41,426 nt of DNA from Bifidobacterium olomucense (GTDB lineage: Bacteria; Actinomycetota; Actinomycetes; Actinomycetales; Bifidobacteriaceae): the NCBI RefSeq assembly GCF_012932375.1, contig NZ_JAAIIG010000015.1, forward strand, positions 1 to 41,426, given 5' to 3'. A program made the position numbers and the translations under genes. The stretch's first letter is position 1. The number at the start of each line of letters is the position of its first letter. Positions 26,695 to 34,119 of the stretch are shown piece after piece. The notes beneath the pieces were generated by a model that was not told the DNA's origin, did not search any database, and saw only the letters and a list, made by a program, of their open reading frames with translations.

Positions 26695-26742
26695 CGGAGG
26701 CGGGGAGCATCAACGGGGATGTTCCCCGCCTCCGCTATTTTT
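26695..26742 (+). terminator. Rho-independent terminator
   Basis: CGGAGGCGGGGA pairs with TCCCCGCCTCCG across a 16-base loop, followed by CTATTTTT. It terminates the gene at 26137-26664. Confidence 0.8.
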
Positions 26743-26755
26743 CCGCAGACGACTG

Positions 26756-26824
26756 CGGCGCGGGTGGCCCTAGGTTTTCTCGAACTGCCAGGCCCGGAAC
26801 GACGCGGACCACTCGCGACCGCGC
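26756..26824. repeat. Island palindrome 6
   Basis: The left arm GGCGCGGGTGGCCCTAGGTT and right arm ACGACGCGGACCACTCGCGA (then CCGCGC) closely match palindrome 5. It lies between convergent genes. Confidence 0.55.
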
Positions 26825-26892
26825 TTCGCCCCTTGCCTTGCTTGTTTTCCCGGTGCGTCACTGCGTCGTGCGGGGCGTGCGTGGTGTGTGGT

Positions 26893-27354
26893 TCACCATG
26901 CGTATCCGGTGTCGTGGAGGTCTCCGCGTTTGCCTTCGATGTAGAGGGCTTCGTACGTGCCGGGGCCGGGTGCGTCGATGGTGCGTTGCACGACGAGGCG
27001 CTCCGGGTCGATGATGGCCACGAGCCTGGCACCGTGCTTCGCGTTGGGGCTGGTGCGCGCATACTCCTCCTGCTCCTCGGGCGTGACGGTGAGCGCGGTG
27101 AGGAGCAGCGTGCCCCACATGCCCCGGTTCCATTGGTCCTGCGCCGAGCAGCGTCCCTGCCGTTTGAGTTTGAACCGCGCCGCGTCGGCTCGCCGGTTCA
27201 CGATGTCGAGCACGTAGCCGCTCCCATGCCGCTCCACGCGCGTGCGCCATGAATCGTCCGCCTCCATGCTCCTGCGTTCGGCCTCGATGGCCATGTATTG
27301 GAGCGCGAGGTCGGTGATGTTCCGGTCCCCGGTCCTGCCCATTGCCGTGCTCAT
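26893..27354 (-). CDS. Hypothetical island protein
   Basis: The 153-residue protein is basic in its first half (DAARFKLKRQGR) and mixed alpha/beta in the second (ARLVAIIDPERLVVQRT, TYEALYIEGKRGD). GGAAGGCAGGTG stands before the ATG at 27354. It lies three bases behind the stop of the gene at 27358-28365, so both are surely in one transcript. No family is recognised and it lacks the GxLT motif of its neighbours. Confidence 0.6.
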   Translation of the reverse strand: MSTAMGRTGDRNITDLALQYMAIEAERRSMEADDSWRTRVERHGSGYVLDIVNRRADAARFKLKRQGRCSAQDQWNRGMWGTLLLTALTVTPEEQEEYARTSPNAKHGARLVAIIDPERLVVQRTIDAPGPGTYEALYIEGKRGDLHDTGYAW

Positions 27355-27357
27355 TCT

Positions 27358-28365
27358 TCACCTGCCTTCCGTTCCCGTCGTCGTTCCTATTCGCCGGTCA
27401 TGCCGTGAGCGCGGGTTCCCGATTGTGCGCATGGGGTCCGGCGCGTCGTAGTCGACGTCCACCTCGCCCGTGGCCGTGATGCAGTACGAGGCGTGCTCCA
27501 CGAGCTGGTCGGATTCATGCTCCGTGAGAATGCCGCCTGGGTTCCTCGCCCCGAATAGGCGTATCGCCTCGTCAGTGTTCGGGATGATGGCACCGCCCCG
27601 CATCATCACCGGCAAGTCGCGGTTCACGAGCGCGTCGCGCAGGAGTCTCGTCCTCGCGGACTCCGGTTCCGCGCCGAGCCGTTCAAGCGCGGATTCCCGC
27701 TGGGCTTCGAGCATCCGCTCCGAGAACCGTTCCACTCCCGTGACGGGCGTCAGGTCCAGCGATCCGTTCGGGCTGGTCCGTTCGTTCAGCGTGCGCCGGT
27801 TCCAATACCGGTCCTCCGTCCATAGATGGCGGAGTCGGTGGTCGGCCATGAGGCTCAATGTCTCGGGTTGGCCCATCGCCGCGTGCAGCACGAGCATGGA
27901 CCCCATCCACAGCGCCTCGTCCGCCTCGCTCATCCACATGGAGTGGTGCGTGGAGTACGCCCGGTCCAGCTCGGAATCCAGCGCCGCGAGGCCGCGCAGG
28001 TCCGAGGCGGTCACCACGCGGTCGATCGCCTCGGCGTCCCGGCTCCGCTCCGGGTCGAGGCCGAGCAGGGACAGCAGGTCGATGATGTGCAGCCCGGACG
28101 CCCTCCACGATGAGACGCGCTCCCGGCACTCCGACATGATTCGCTCGCGTAGGCGGCTTGTCCCGAGCGTCACGGCGCACACGGGCTTCGCACGGCGAGG
28201 GAAGGTGAAGTTCATCCAATCCACGGCACCGGCGGCTATCCCCGCGTCCACGGCCTCGCGCCTCGTCAGGTAGTGCCTGCCGCAGGCGCACCTCGCCCAA
28301 CCCCTCGGGTCCTCGCAAGGCTCGGGACGGTTCGTGAGACGGCCAAGATGGAAGACCTCAATCAT
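27358..28365 (-). CDS. Hypothetical island protein with Cys/His N-terminus and GILT motif
   Basis: This protein has about 335 residues. The N-terminus reads FHLGRLTNRPEPCEDP and then WARCACGRHYLTRREAVDAG, i.e. C-x(7-8)-C-x-C-G-x-H-Y, resembling the start of the metallopeptidase at 23583. The middle is helical. Near residue 280 it has the island motif in the form GGILTEHESDQLVEHA. I chose the ATG at 28365 over one eight codons upstream since the Cys/His module begins there; the ribosome site is weak in either case. Function unknown. First gene of a two-gene minus-strand unit. Confidence 0.6.
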   Translation of the reverse strand: MIEVFHLGRLTNRPEPCEDPRGWARCACGRHYLTRREAVDAGIAAGAVDWMNFTFPRRAKPVCAVTLGTSRLRERIMSECRERVSSWRASGLHIIDLLSLLGLDPERSRDAEAIDRVVTASDLRGLAALDSELDRAYSTHHSMWMSEADEALWMGSMLVLHAAMGQPETLSLMADHRLRHLWTEDRYWNRRTLNERTSPNGSLDLTPVTGVERFSERMLEAQRESALERLGAEPESARTRLLRDALVNRDLPVMMRGGAIIPNTDEAIRLFGARNPGGILTEHESDQLVEHASYCITATGEVDVDYDAPDPMRTIGNPRSRHDRRIGTTTGTEGR

Positions 28366-28730
28366 GCCAGACCACCACCAATCGAACAAATGTACGAAGT
28401 ATTGCGATCCAATGTATCACACGACATACCCCACGAAAACCCAATGGTTCCAGACCATCCGCGCCCATCCTCGAACTGTTGTTCGACTGGTGTCCCGCTT
28501 GGTTCCGGCGATGCCTTTCCCGTTGGCTTGTGGTTTGCGGAACGTTTGTTCGATTGCCGTTCCCGCCGTGGCGCGGCTGGTTCCGAGGGCTTGGGTGTGT
28601 TGCTGAAATGCGACTACCCACCGGTGGCCACCATGCGCTGCCCCGTGATGGTCATCGGGAACGCGGGTCGCGCATTCCCGATGATTCCGATGCGTCGCAC
28701 AGCTGGGCGTGGGGGATGGCTGGAATCGCT

Positions 28731-28813
28731 TGTGCGACTCGCACGGCACCGATGATGGGCGTGTGCGACTTCGCACAGCCGGGGTGAACGAGGCGTGTGT
28801 GCGACTTCGCACA
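28731..28813. promoter_or_regulatory. TGTGCGACTTCGCACA palindrome cluster
   Basis: TGTGCGACTTCGCACA occurs perfectly at 28762-28777 and 28798-28813, with a shorter TGTGCGACTCGCAC at 28731-28744 and a partial TGCGTCGCA at 28691-28699. Related copies lie at 29053-29068 and 29080-29095, and the half-site TGTGCGAA is tripled upstream of the recombinase. These could be recombinase arm sites or operators. Confidence 0.55.
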
Positions 28814-28876
28814 GGAGGAAGAAGCCGGTGCGAAGGCAGTTCCGAACGAAGGTATGCGCCTCGGCGAACAAGGCGA

Positions 28877-28950
28877 ATCGCGGCACTGGTGGTCCGCATC
28901 CAATCAAACCAAGAGGAGAACGAGGGCTGGCGCTGGTGGTCCTGAGTTTC
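28877..28950. repeat. Island palindrome 8 (two left arms)
   Basis: Arms GCGGCACTGGTGGTCCGCAT (28880) and GGCTGGCGCTGGTGGTCCTG (28925) stand in direct orientation about 45 bases apart; no clear right arm follows. Confidence 0.45.
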
Positions 28951-29026
28951 CGGTTGGGCGGTTTGATACTGGTTTTGCGTTTTTCTTGCGATTTTTGATG
29001 GCTTTTTGCGTTTGCTTTGCGTTTTC

Positions 29027-29102
29027 GTGCCGCATGGCCATGCGGCACGTCTTGTGCGAAGTCGCATAGGCCCCGCCCCTATGCGAAGTCGCACGGGCGG
29101 GG
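29027..29102. repeat. Nested palindromes at the recombinase 3' end
   Basis: A perfect 24-base palindrome, CGTGCCGCATGG and its complement (29027-29050), is followed by TGTGCGAAGTCGCATA (29053-29068). Then CCCCGCCC (29071-29078) and GGGCGGGG (29095-29102) enclose a further TATGCGAAGTCGCACG. It may terminate recombinase transcription, but no T-run is seen; a recombination or binding site is equally possible. Confidence 0.5.
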
Positions 29103-29118
29103 TCTGCTCCTTGTGTCT

Positions 29119-31155
29119 TCAGTATTCGAATCCGCTGGGCGGGACGGATGCCTGCGCCTCGTTCAGCACCTGGATGTATGCGTTGATGGTCGTGGAGAGG
29201 CTCGCGTGGCCGAGTTCCCTGCTGATGAGCGTGAGGGGAACGCCCATGGCGATACGGCTGCTCGCCATGTAGTGGCGCAGCGAATGGTGCGTCCATCCCT
29301 TGCGCCCGCCCTTCGCATCGGGGTCGTGGCCCTCCGGGTACGCGCCGGGGAAGAGCTGGAGCCGGGCGCTGACGTAGTCGAAGATGGGGTTCAGGTCCGC
29401 CTGGAGGTTCGAGGGATGGATGTAGTTGCCGGTTCCGGGGATGACGCTGACCTGGCCGGTCCATCCCTCGGGTCGTGTGATGTCCGTGTTCCTCGCGGCT
29501 TCCTTGTCCTTCACCGGTTTGCGGGTCGGGAAGAGGAGCATGCGCTGGTAGTTCGCCTGCTTCTCGCCGAGGAGCACGTCGTGTGTGAGCGCGTCCGTGG
29601 AGGCGCGGTCGAGTGCCTTGTTGTTCCACAGGTCCGTGAGCCGCTGCAGGAGGATCCAGCCGATGGGGACGTATCCCTCGGCCCAGAGGGTGCCGACCTC
29701 CGTGGGCGTGCTGCTCCAGAACGAGGCGTCGTTCTCGGGGTTGTCGTGCGGCTTGAACCGGGGGGCGTGCTCGGCTATCTGCTCGCGCAGGCTCCGCTTG
29801 TCCCCGGAATGGAGCGGGGACGGCAGGTAGTACGGCAGGTGTACGGTTCGGCGCTTCATGTTGCCGGGGGAGTTCCACTTCGGCAGTCCGAGCGCGAACG
29901 TCGAACCGACCTGCGTGAACTGCTCGTCCACGCGGATGGCTCCGTAGAACCCCTCGCGCGTGGGGCCGGGCTTCATGGCGTCGATCTTCCATGCGTTCTC
30001 GGTCTCCTCGTCCCATCGTTGGATGTGCGCCGTGACGAACAGGAACTCGGACTGCGCGGGAGTGAGGAGGTGGCTGATGCGGAGCGCGAGTTCCTCGCCG
30101 ATGCGCAGGCCGCCGCCCGCGCCGATGCCGAACCATGCGGCGAGCATGCGGTAGCGCTCGGCACGGTCGAGGGTCTGCCTGCGCAGGAAGCCCTGCATGT
30201 CGCGCGTGTAGTGGGGTGTGCCGTAGGGCTTGATGAGGAACTGCTCCGGCAGCCCCCTGCGCCAGAGGTCGTCGGTGGGGTTCGCCCTCACGTACCCCTC
30301 CATCGGCACATCGACCCATGGGCTGGTGCGCAGCTTCTCGCCGGTGATCGGGTCGATGGTCGTGATGCACTCGGGTTCTTTGTCGGTTCCGTCCTCGATT
30401 GAGGAGGCGGTGGCGGGGTCGAGCAGCTGCTTCATGTGCGGGGAGCGCAGCCGCATCATCTGGTCATGGGCGTCGAGGACCGTGTCGAGCGGCGTGACGT
30501 TCATCGTGGAGGCGGTGAGCGTGATGAGGGACGCGATGTACATCGTGTTGGGGATGAGGCCGAGGCTCACGACTCGCTTCGCGGCGTTCTCCTTCGCGAT
30601 GCTCGCGTTCACCTTCATCTGACCCGCGTAGAAGGTCCCGTCCTGCGTGCCGTACAGCTTCTTCGTGTAGTCGAACAACGCGCGGACGTTCGCCCTGAGC
30701 CGGGTCTGCTGGTTCGTGGAGATGCCCTCAAGGTCGATGCGCTGGATGTCCTTCGGCGTCACCTTCATGACGCTCAGGTCGCCGATGGCGAGGAATACGC
30801 GGCGCATCTGCGCGGTCTTCGTCTGCGTGGTGCCGCTGTTCCAGGCGTCGTGCGCGTCGGACCTCGCGTACTGGTCCCAGGCTTCGCGGACCGTGGGGTA
30901 TGAGGTGCTCACGCCAGGCACGTAGAAGCCCAGCTTCGCCTTCGCTTTCTCCACCACGGCGTCCCTCGTCGGTGCGTTCACGTCGGAGGTCCGTCCATCA
31001 GGCAGCGTGACCCTCGCGCGCCAGTACCTGCCCTTCCCGTCGTTGCTCGTGGGTTCGTAGAGCCTCACGTTCGGCAGGTAGTCGATGGGCTTGCGGCGTA
31101 CCCGCTTCTCCTTCCTCTTCTTCGAAGCGTCGCCGCTGTCCTTGCTGCTGGCCAT
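29119..31155 (-). CDS. Large tyrosine recombinase/integrase
   Basis: The 678-residue protein has the catalytic set of the family: Arg351 (GGGLRIGEELAL), Lys about 434 (KRRTVHLP), His624 and Arg627 (THHSLRHYMAS), His650 (RELGHASLSTT) and the nucleophile Tyr660 (INAYI). An N-terminal arm-binding-like region (RYWRARVTLPDGR, about 43-55) and a SAM-like core-binding domain (about 85-180) precede it. It is far larger than usual (350-450): an extra segment lies between 180 and 335, and boxes I and II are 273 residues apart where about 100-130 is common. The ATG follows the weak purine stretch AAAGGGCAACG. It ends the accessory island and is flanked by TGTGCGAA sites, so it probably mobilises it. Confidence 0.88.
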   Translation of the reverse strand: MASSKDSGDASKKRKEKRVRRKPIDYLPNVRLYEPTSNDGKGRYWRARVTLPDGRTSDVNAPTRDAVVEKAKAKLGFYVPGVSTSYPTVREAWDQYARSDAHDAWNSGTTQTKTAQMRRVFLAIGDLSVMKVTPKDIQRIDLEGISTNQQTRLRANVRALFDYTKKLYGTQDGTFYAGQMKVNASIAKENAAKRVVSLGLIPNTMYIASLITLTASTMNVTPLDTVLDAHDQMMRLRSPHMKQLLDPATASSIEDGTDKEPECITTIDPITGEKLRTSPWVDVPMEGYVRANPTDDLWRRGLPEQFLIKPYGTPHYTRDMQGFLRRQTLDRAERYRMLAAWFGIGAGGGLRIGEELALRISHLLTPAQSEFLFVTAHIQRWDEETENAWKIDAMKPGPTREGFYGAIRVDEQFTQVGSTFALGLPKWNSPGNMKRRTVHLPYYLPSPLHSGDKRSLREQIAEHAPRFKPHDNPENDASFWSSTPTEVGTLWAEGYVPIGWILLQRLTDLWNNKALDRASTDALTHDVLLGEKQANYQRMLLFPTRKPVKDKEAARNTDITRPEGWTGQVSVIPGTGNYIHPSNLQADLNPIFDYVSARLQLFPGAYPEGHDPDAKGGRKGWTHHSLRHYMASSRIAMGVPLTLISRELGHASLSTTINAYIQVLNEAQASVPPSGFEY

Positions 31156-31298
31156 GGTCGTTGCCCTTTCATGCTCTGCGGGTCGCCTGCCGCCCGGCTC
31201 GGTGAGTCAGGCTCCGTTCGGTGCTATGTTGGGCACCAAAGACCGTGATGATGACAGGCTATTTTTTGCTTTCGCGCGGAGCCGAGTGGAACGGTTCC

Positions 31299-31335
31299 TG
31301 TGCGAAAGACCTGTGCGAATCGTTTTCTGTGCGAA
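31299..31335 (+). promoter_or_regulatory. Triplicated TGTGCGAA, likely recombinase arm sites
   Basis: CTGTGCGAA occurs three times (octamers at 31299, 31312 and 31328) about 145-180 bases before the recombinase start and 65-100 bases from the attachment-like core at 31402. Direct repeats beside a core are the usual form of integrase arm sites. The same octamer forms the half-sites of the palindromes beyond the other end of the gene. Confidence 0.6.
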
Positions 31336-31401
31336 ACACAAACCGCATAGTTCCAACGATTCCACAAGGTCGAGACCATGTAGAATTTGAGACTCACCGA
31401 G

Positions 31402-31480
31402 TTCAAGTTCTCGCCAACGTCTAAGAAGTGATTGCTTCATAGCGCAAAGGGCCTTGGAATTCCAGTGATTCCAAGGCCCT
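31402..31480 (+). repeat. Attachment-like repeat, copy A (gene 3' end plus terminator)
   Basis: The first 33 bases (TTCAAGTTCTCGCCAACG...) are identical but for one base to the minus strand at 40591-40623. They encode FKFSPTSKK-stop in both places. They are followed in both by a hairpin (AGGGCCTTGGAAT and its complement, 31448-31480) that looks like the terminator of the gene. No upstream coding part of such a gene is present here. The likely explanation is integration of a mobile element into the 3' end of a gene, with this as one junction. Confidence 0.6.
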
Positions 31481-31668
31481 CATCAAATGGGGAGCGCTGG
31501 CCGTTGCGGCGTGGTCTGTGTCGGGAACGGTGCATCGCCGAGGTCTGCGCCCGGTGTGACGGACGATTGGATCGGAGAGAAAGCCACAGGTGCCAATCGT
31601 GGACATAATCGCGTTTTGTGTAGCGCGAAACGAAGCCTCTCCATCACACGGCGTTCTGTAATGGAGCC

Positions 31669-32475
31669 ATGACCAACAACAGTGCCAACAACTCAGCAAT
31701 CTCCATTCAGGTTATGGTGGCCGGCCGTGTTCGTGTCTCACCGGATCTGCCTTTCGGCAACGGGTGCGGACTGGTCCGCGGTTCGGGCTATTTCGTGCCC
31801 GCGTCCAAGCGCATATGGCTGCCCGTGTGCGCGTTCCTCGTCACCACGCCGCACGGCTGTATCCTGTTCGACACCGGCTGGGGCCGGGACATGAGCCCGG
31901 GCGGCGTCTACGACCGCGGGGCGCAGATCCGCTCTCTCGGCTCATGGTCCCTGTACCGGGTCAACCAGGTGTAGTGGGTACGGGGATGACCGTGCCTGAG
32001 CAGCTGGCCGCGCAGGACCTGTCCCCGGCTGATCTCGACGTGGTGGTGATCTCCCATCTCGATTGCGACCACGCGAATGGACTGCGCGGCGTGAGGAACG
32101 CCCGGCGCATCATGGTATCTAGGGACGAGATGCGGTGCGCCACGCGGTTCCCGAACAGTCTCGTGCGCTTCAATGCCTCGTGGTGGAGGGGAATCGACCT
32201 CGACCTGTACGACTGGAACGACCATGAGGGCCCCGCCGGACGATCCTACGACCTGTTCGGCGACCGCAGCGTGCAGCTCATCAACATCCCCGGCCACACC
32301 GACGGTCAGGTGGCCATGAAGATCACGGCGCCGTCGGGCCGGTACGTACTGCTGTTCGCCGACGGCGGCTACGCCACGCGATCATGGAGGGACATGGTTA
32401 CGTCGGGCATCGTCTACGACCGTCACGCGCAGCGCTCCTCGCTCGAATGGATCCGCGAGCAGAGCCTGTCGCCGC
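31669..32475 (+). pseudogene. MBL-fold hydrolase (AHL-lactonase-like), frameshifted and truncated
   Basis: The first frame (from the ATG at 31669) encodes FGNGCGLVRGSGYFVPAS... and LLFDTGW-like CILFDTGWGRD, and stops at 31974. The next frame continues in register as GVVGTGMTVPEQLAAQDL and carries the metal-binding motif SHLDCDHANGL, NIPGHTDGQV and LLFADGGYA. A one-base loss near CAACCAGGTG (about 31968) explains the shift. The C-terminus is cut off by the IS3 element at 32476. The layout is that of the metallo-beta-lactamase fold hydrolases related to N-acyl-homoserine lactonases. It is non-functional as it stands unless the ATG at 31986 yields a partial product. Confidence 0.75.
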
Positions 32476-32539
32476 TTGGATTGGCTCCAATGTATTGGAC
32501 GGTTCATTGAGGGACTGGGCAACGAAGGAGTTGATGGTC

Positions 32540-32827
32540 ATGGCCGATCCGAGGCATCCGCGCAGGTTCACCGAGGAGTTTAAGCGGCAGATCGTGCAGT
32601 TGTACGAGAACGGCAAGCCGCCTGTGGAGATCGAGCGCGAGTACGGCATCTGCCATTCCACCCTGCACCGGTGGGTGCGGGGGATCCGCAACAGCGGCTC
32701 GACCAGGGCGGCCGACAACCGCACGCCCGAGGAGAACGAGCCGGTCGAATTGCGCAAACGCAACCGCCAGTTGGAGATGGAGGTGGATGTTCTGAAACAA
32801 GCGGCGCCGGTATTCGCGCGAAAGTAG
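32540..32827 (+). CDS. IS3 transposase OrfA
   Basis: This 95-residue helix-turn-helix protein (RRFTEEFKRQIVQLYENG, EIEREYGICHSTLHRWV) is followed by a leucine-zipper-like segment (LRKRNRQLEMEVDVLKQA), as in IS3 OrfA proteins, and binds the IS ends. GAAGGAG lies upstream; the ATGs at 32534 and 32540 are both possible. The frame ends at 32827, where OrfB continues in the minus-one frame. Confidence 0.85.
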   Translation: MADPRHPRRFTEEFKRQIVQLYENGKPPVEIEREYGICHSTLHRWVRGIRNSGSTRAADNRTPEENEPVELRKRNRQLEMEVDVLKQAAPVFARK

Positions 32828-33663
32828 AGGTCATACGGTCCAACGCCGGCCGTTACCCCGTATCAGCGCAGTGCAGGATCCTGGGCGTTGCCAAGTCGAC
32901 ATACTACTGGATGCTCGAGCACCCCGAGACCGAACGCGTCGATCCCCATAAGGGCGATGTGGAGCGCGTGTGGAGGGACAGCGGCGAGGTGTACGGGGCC
33001 AGGAAGATCAAGGCCCGGCTGCGCCGTGAGCATATCGTCATGTCGCGCCGCCGCATCAACCGGATCATGAAGGCCGGGGGTATGGCGAGCTCGTATTCGA
33101 GGGCCCGGTACCGGCCGCATCCGTCGAAGCCGAACGACGATCCGGCCCCGAACATCCTCGGCCGTGAGTTCGACGGCTATAGGCCGCGCACGCATCTGGC
33201 CTCCGATCTGACCTACGTGAGGGTGGGCAATGGTTGGGCGTACGTCTGCCTGCCCGGCGACCTGGCCAACCGGCAGATCGCCGGCCATTCCGTGGGAGTC
33301 AGGCATGACACCGATCTCGTGCTGGCCGCGTTCGCCGCGCTGCGCTTCCCCCTGGATGAGATCGAGGTGTTCCACACGGACCGCGGCGGCGAGTTCACCG
33401 GGGAACGCATCGAACGCATGCTCGACGTGTTCGGCATCACGCGTTCCCTTTCCAGGCCGGGCAGCCCTTACGACAACGCGGTGGTGGAATCCACCAACCG
33501 GCTCGTCAAGAAGGAGCTCATCCACAGGAACGTCTACACGAGCGTGGATCGACTGTGCTCGGACGTCAACCGGTACGTGTGGTGGTACAACCACCAACGA
33601 CTCCACTCGACCCTCGGATACCTGAGCCCCGTGGAGTTCACACAACAAGGAAAAACCCTCTAG
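32818..33663 (+). CDS. IS3 transposase OrfB (DDE integrase part)
   Basis: The frame is open from 32671, but recognisable sequence begins at about 32818 (AKVEVIRSNAGRYPVSAQC), just where OrfA ends, so it is probably made as an OrfAB fusion by minus-one frameshifting. HTH_21-like (VYGARKIKARL) and rve integrase domains follow. The catalytic residues are Asp in HLASDLTYV, Asp in VFHTDRGGEF and Glu in NAVVESTNRLVKKEL. The end (WWYNHQRLHSTLGYLSP) is typical. The frame is intact, so the IS may be mobile. The start given here is the approximate shift point. Confidence 0.82.
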   Translation, partial: AKVEVIRSNAGRYPVSAQCRILGVAKSTYYWMLEHPETERVDPHKGDVERVWRDSGEVYGARKIKARLRREHIVMSRRRINRIMKAGGMASSYSRARYRPHPSKPNDDPAPNILGREFDGYRPRTHLASDLTYVRVGNGWAYVCLPGDLANRQIAGHSVGVRHDTDLVLAAFAALRFPLDEIEVFHTDRGGEFTGERIERMLDVFGITRSLSRPGSPYDNAVVESTNRLVKKELIHRNVYTSVDRLCSDVNRYVWWYNHQRLHSTLGYLSPVEFTQQGKTL

Positions 33664-33693
33664 AAACAGTCCAACACACTGTTGCCAATCCAA

Positions 33694-34019
33694 TCATCGA
33701 CCAGATGGGACGGCTCCCGAAACATCTGCGCAACTCGCTGACGTGGGATCAGGGCAGCGAGCTCGCGCTCCACAAACGCGTCTCGACCGCTCTGGGCATG
33801 GACGTGTACTTCTGCGACCCGCACTCCCCGTGGCAGCGGGGCACGAACGAGAACACGAACGGGCTGCTGCGCCAGTACTTCCCCAAGGGCGCCGACCTGG
33901 GCGGGTGTTCACAGGCGTATCTGGACGCGGTCGCGGAGGAGATGAACGACCGGCCGAGGAAGATCCTCGGATTCCGGAAACCCTCCGAAGCCGTCCTCGA
34001 TCTGCTCGACGCGGCATGA
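33694..34019 (+). pseudogene. IS30 family transposase, C-terminal remnant
   Basis: The sequence encodes the last 107 residues or so of an IS30 transposase: LTWDQGSELALH, YFCDPHSPWQRGTNENTNGL, LRQYFPKGADL and NDRPRKILGFRKPSEAV, with the second Asp and the Glu of the DDE triad. The N-terminal two thirds and the left IS end are missing, cut at the IS3 element. The right IS30 end is probably near 34054-34080 (GGTGTTGCAACG). This IS30 insertion is the likely cause of the loss of the cas8c 5' part. Confidence 0.85.
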
Positions 34020-34119
34020 TACGATCCAACGCAACCAGATCAGACAGCAACGAAGGTGTTGCAACGATCACTAGAACCCGCCTTGCGATCAAGCATTTTG
34101 GGACCTGCACGCGCATGGA

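Larger units (their letters stand above)
28366..29118. other. 753-base palindrome-rich region beside the recombinase
   Basis: I see no convincing gene here. The region has a half palindrome (GACCATCCGCGCC, 28454-28466), the TGTGCGACTTCGCACA cluster (28731-28813), palindrome 8 (28877-28950), a less GC-rich stretch (28975-29025), and the palindromes at 29027-29102. Such density of symmetric sites next to a tyrosine recombinase suggests protein-binding or recombination sites. Confidence 0.5.
31156..31668. other. Intergenic region between recombinase and MBL gene
   Basis: These 513 bases contain the TGTGCGAA triplet, the attachment-like repeat copy A with its hairpin, and the presumed promoter of the MBL-fold gene. 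The bases 31207-31260 include GGTGC-rich symmetric pieces (TTCGGTGCTATGTTGGGCACC). No gene is seen. Confidence 0.5.
32476..33693 (+). mobile_element. IS3 family insertion sequence
   Basis: The inverted ends are TTGGATTGGCTCCAATGTAT at the left and, read on the other strand, TTGGATTGGCAACAGTGTGT at the right, continuing as TGGACGGTT and TGGACTGTT. Inside are the usual orfA and orfB in overlapping frames, for a length of about 1218 bp. Different sequences flank the two sides (an MBL-fold gene left, an IS30 remnant right) and I see no target duplication, so a deletion probably occurred next to the element. Confidence 0.8.

Noticed and set aside
31402..31434. A tRNA gene 3' end, because of the GTTCAAG T-loop-like sequence
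   Set aside because: The flanking bases do not form a proper T-stem in copy B, no acceptor stem or anticodon arm is present, and both copies instead encode the same peptide end with a stop codon.
31207..31440. A 77-codon minus-strand frame starting MKQSLLRRW, with a similar QQSLLRRW at 40588
   Set aside because: The similarity comes from the antisense of the attachment-like repeat; the sense reading as a gene end with terminator explains it better.
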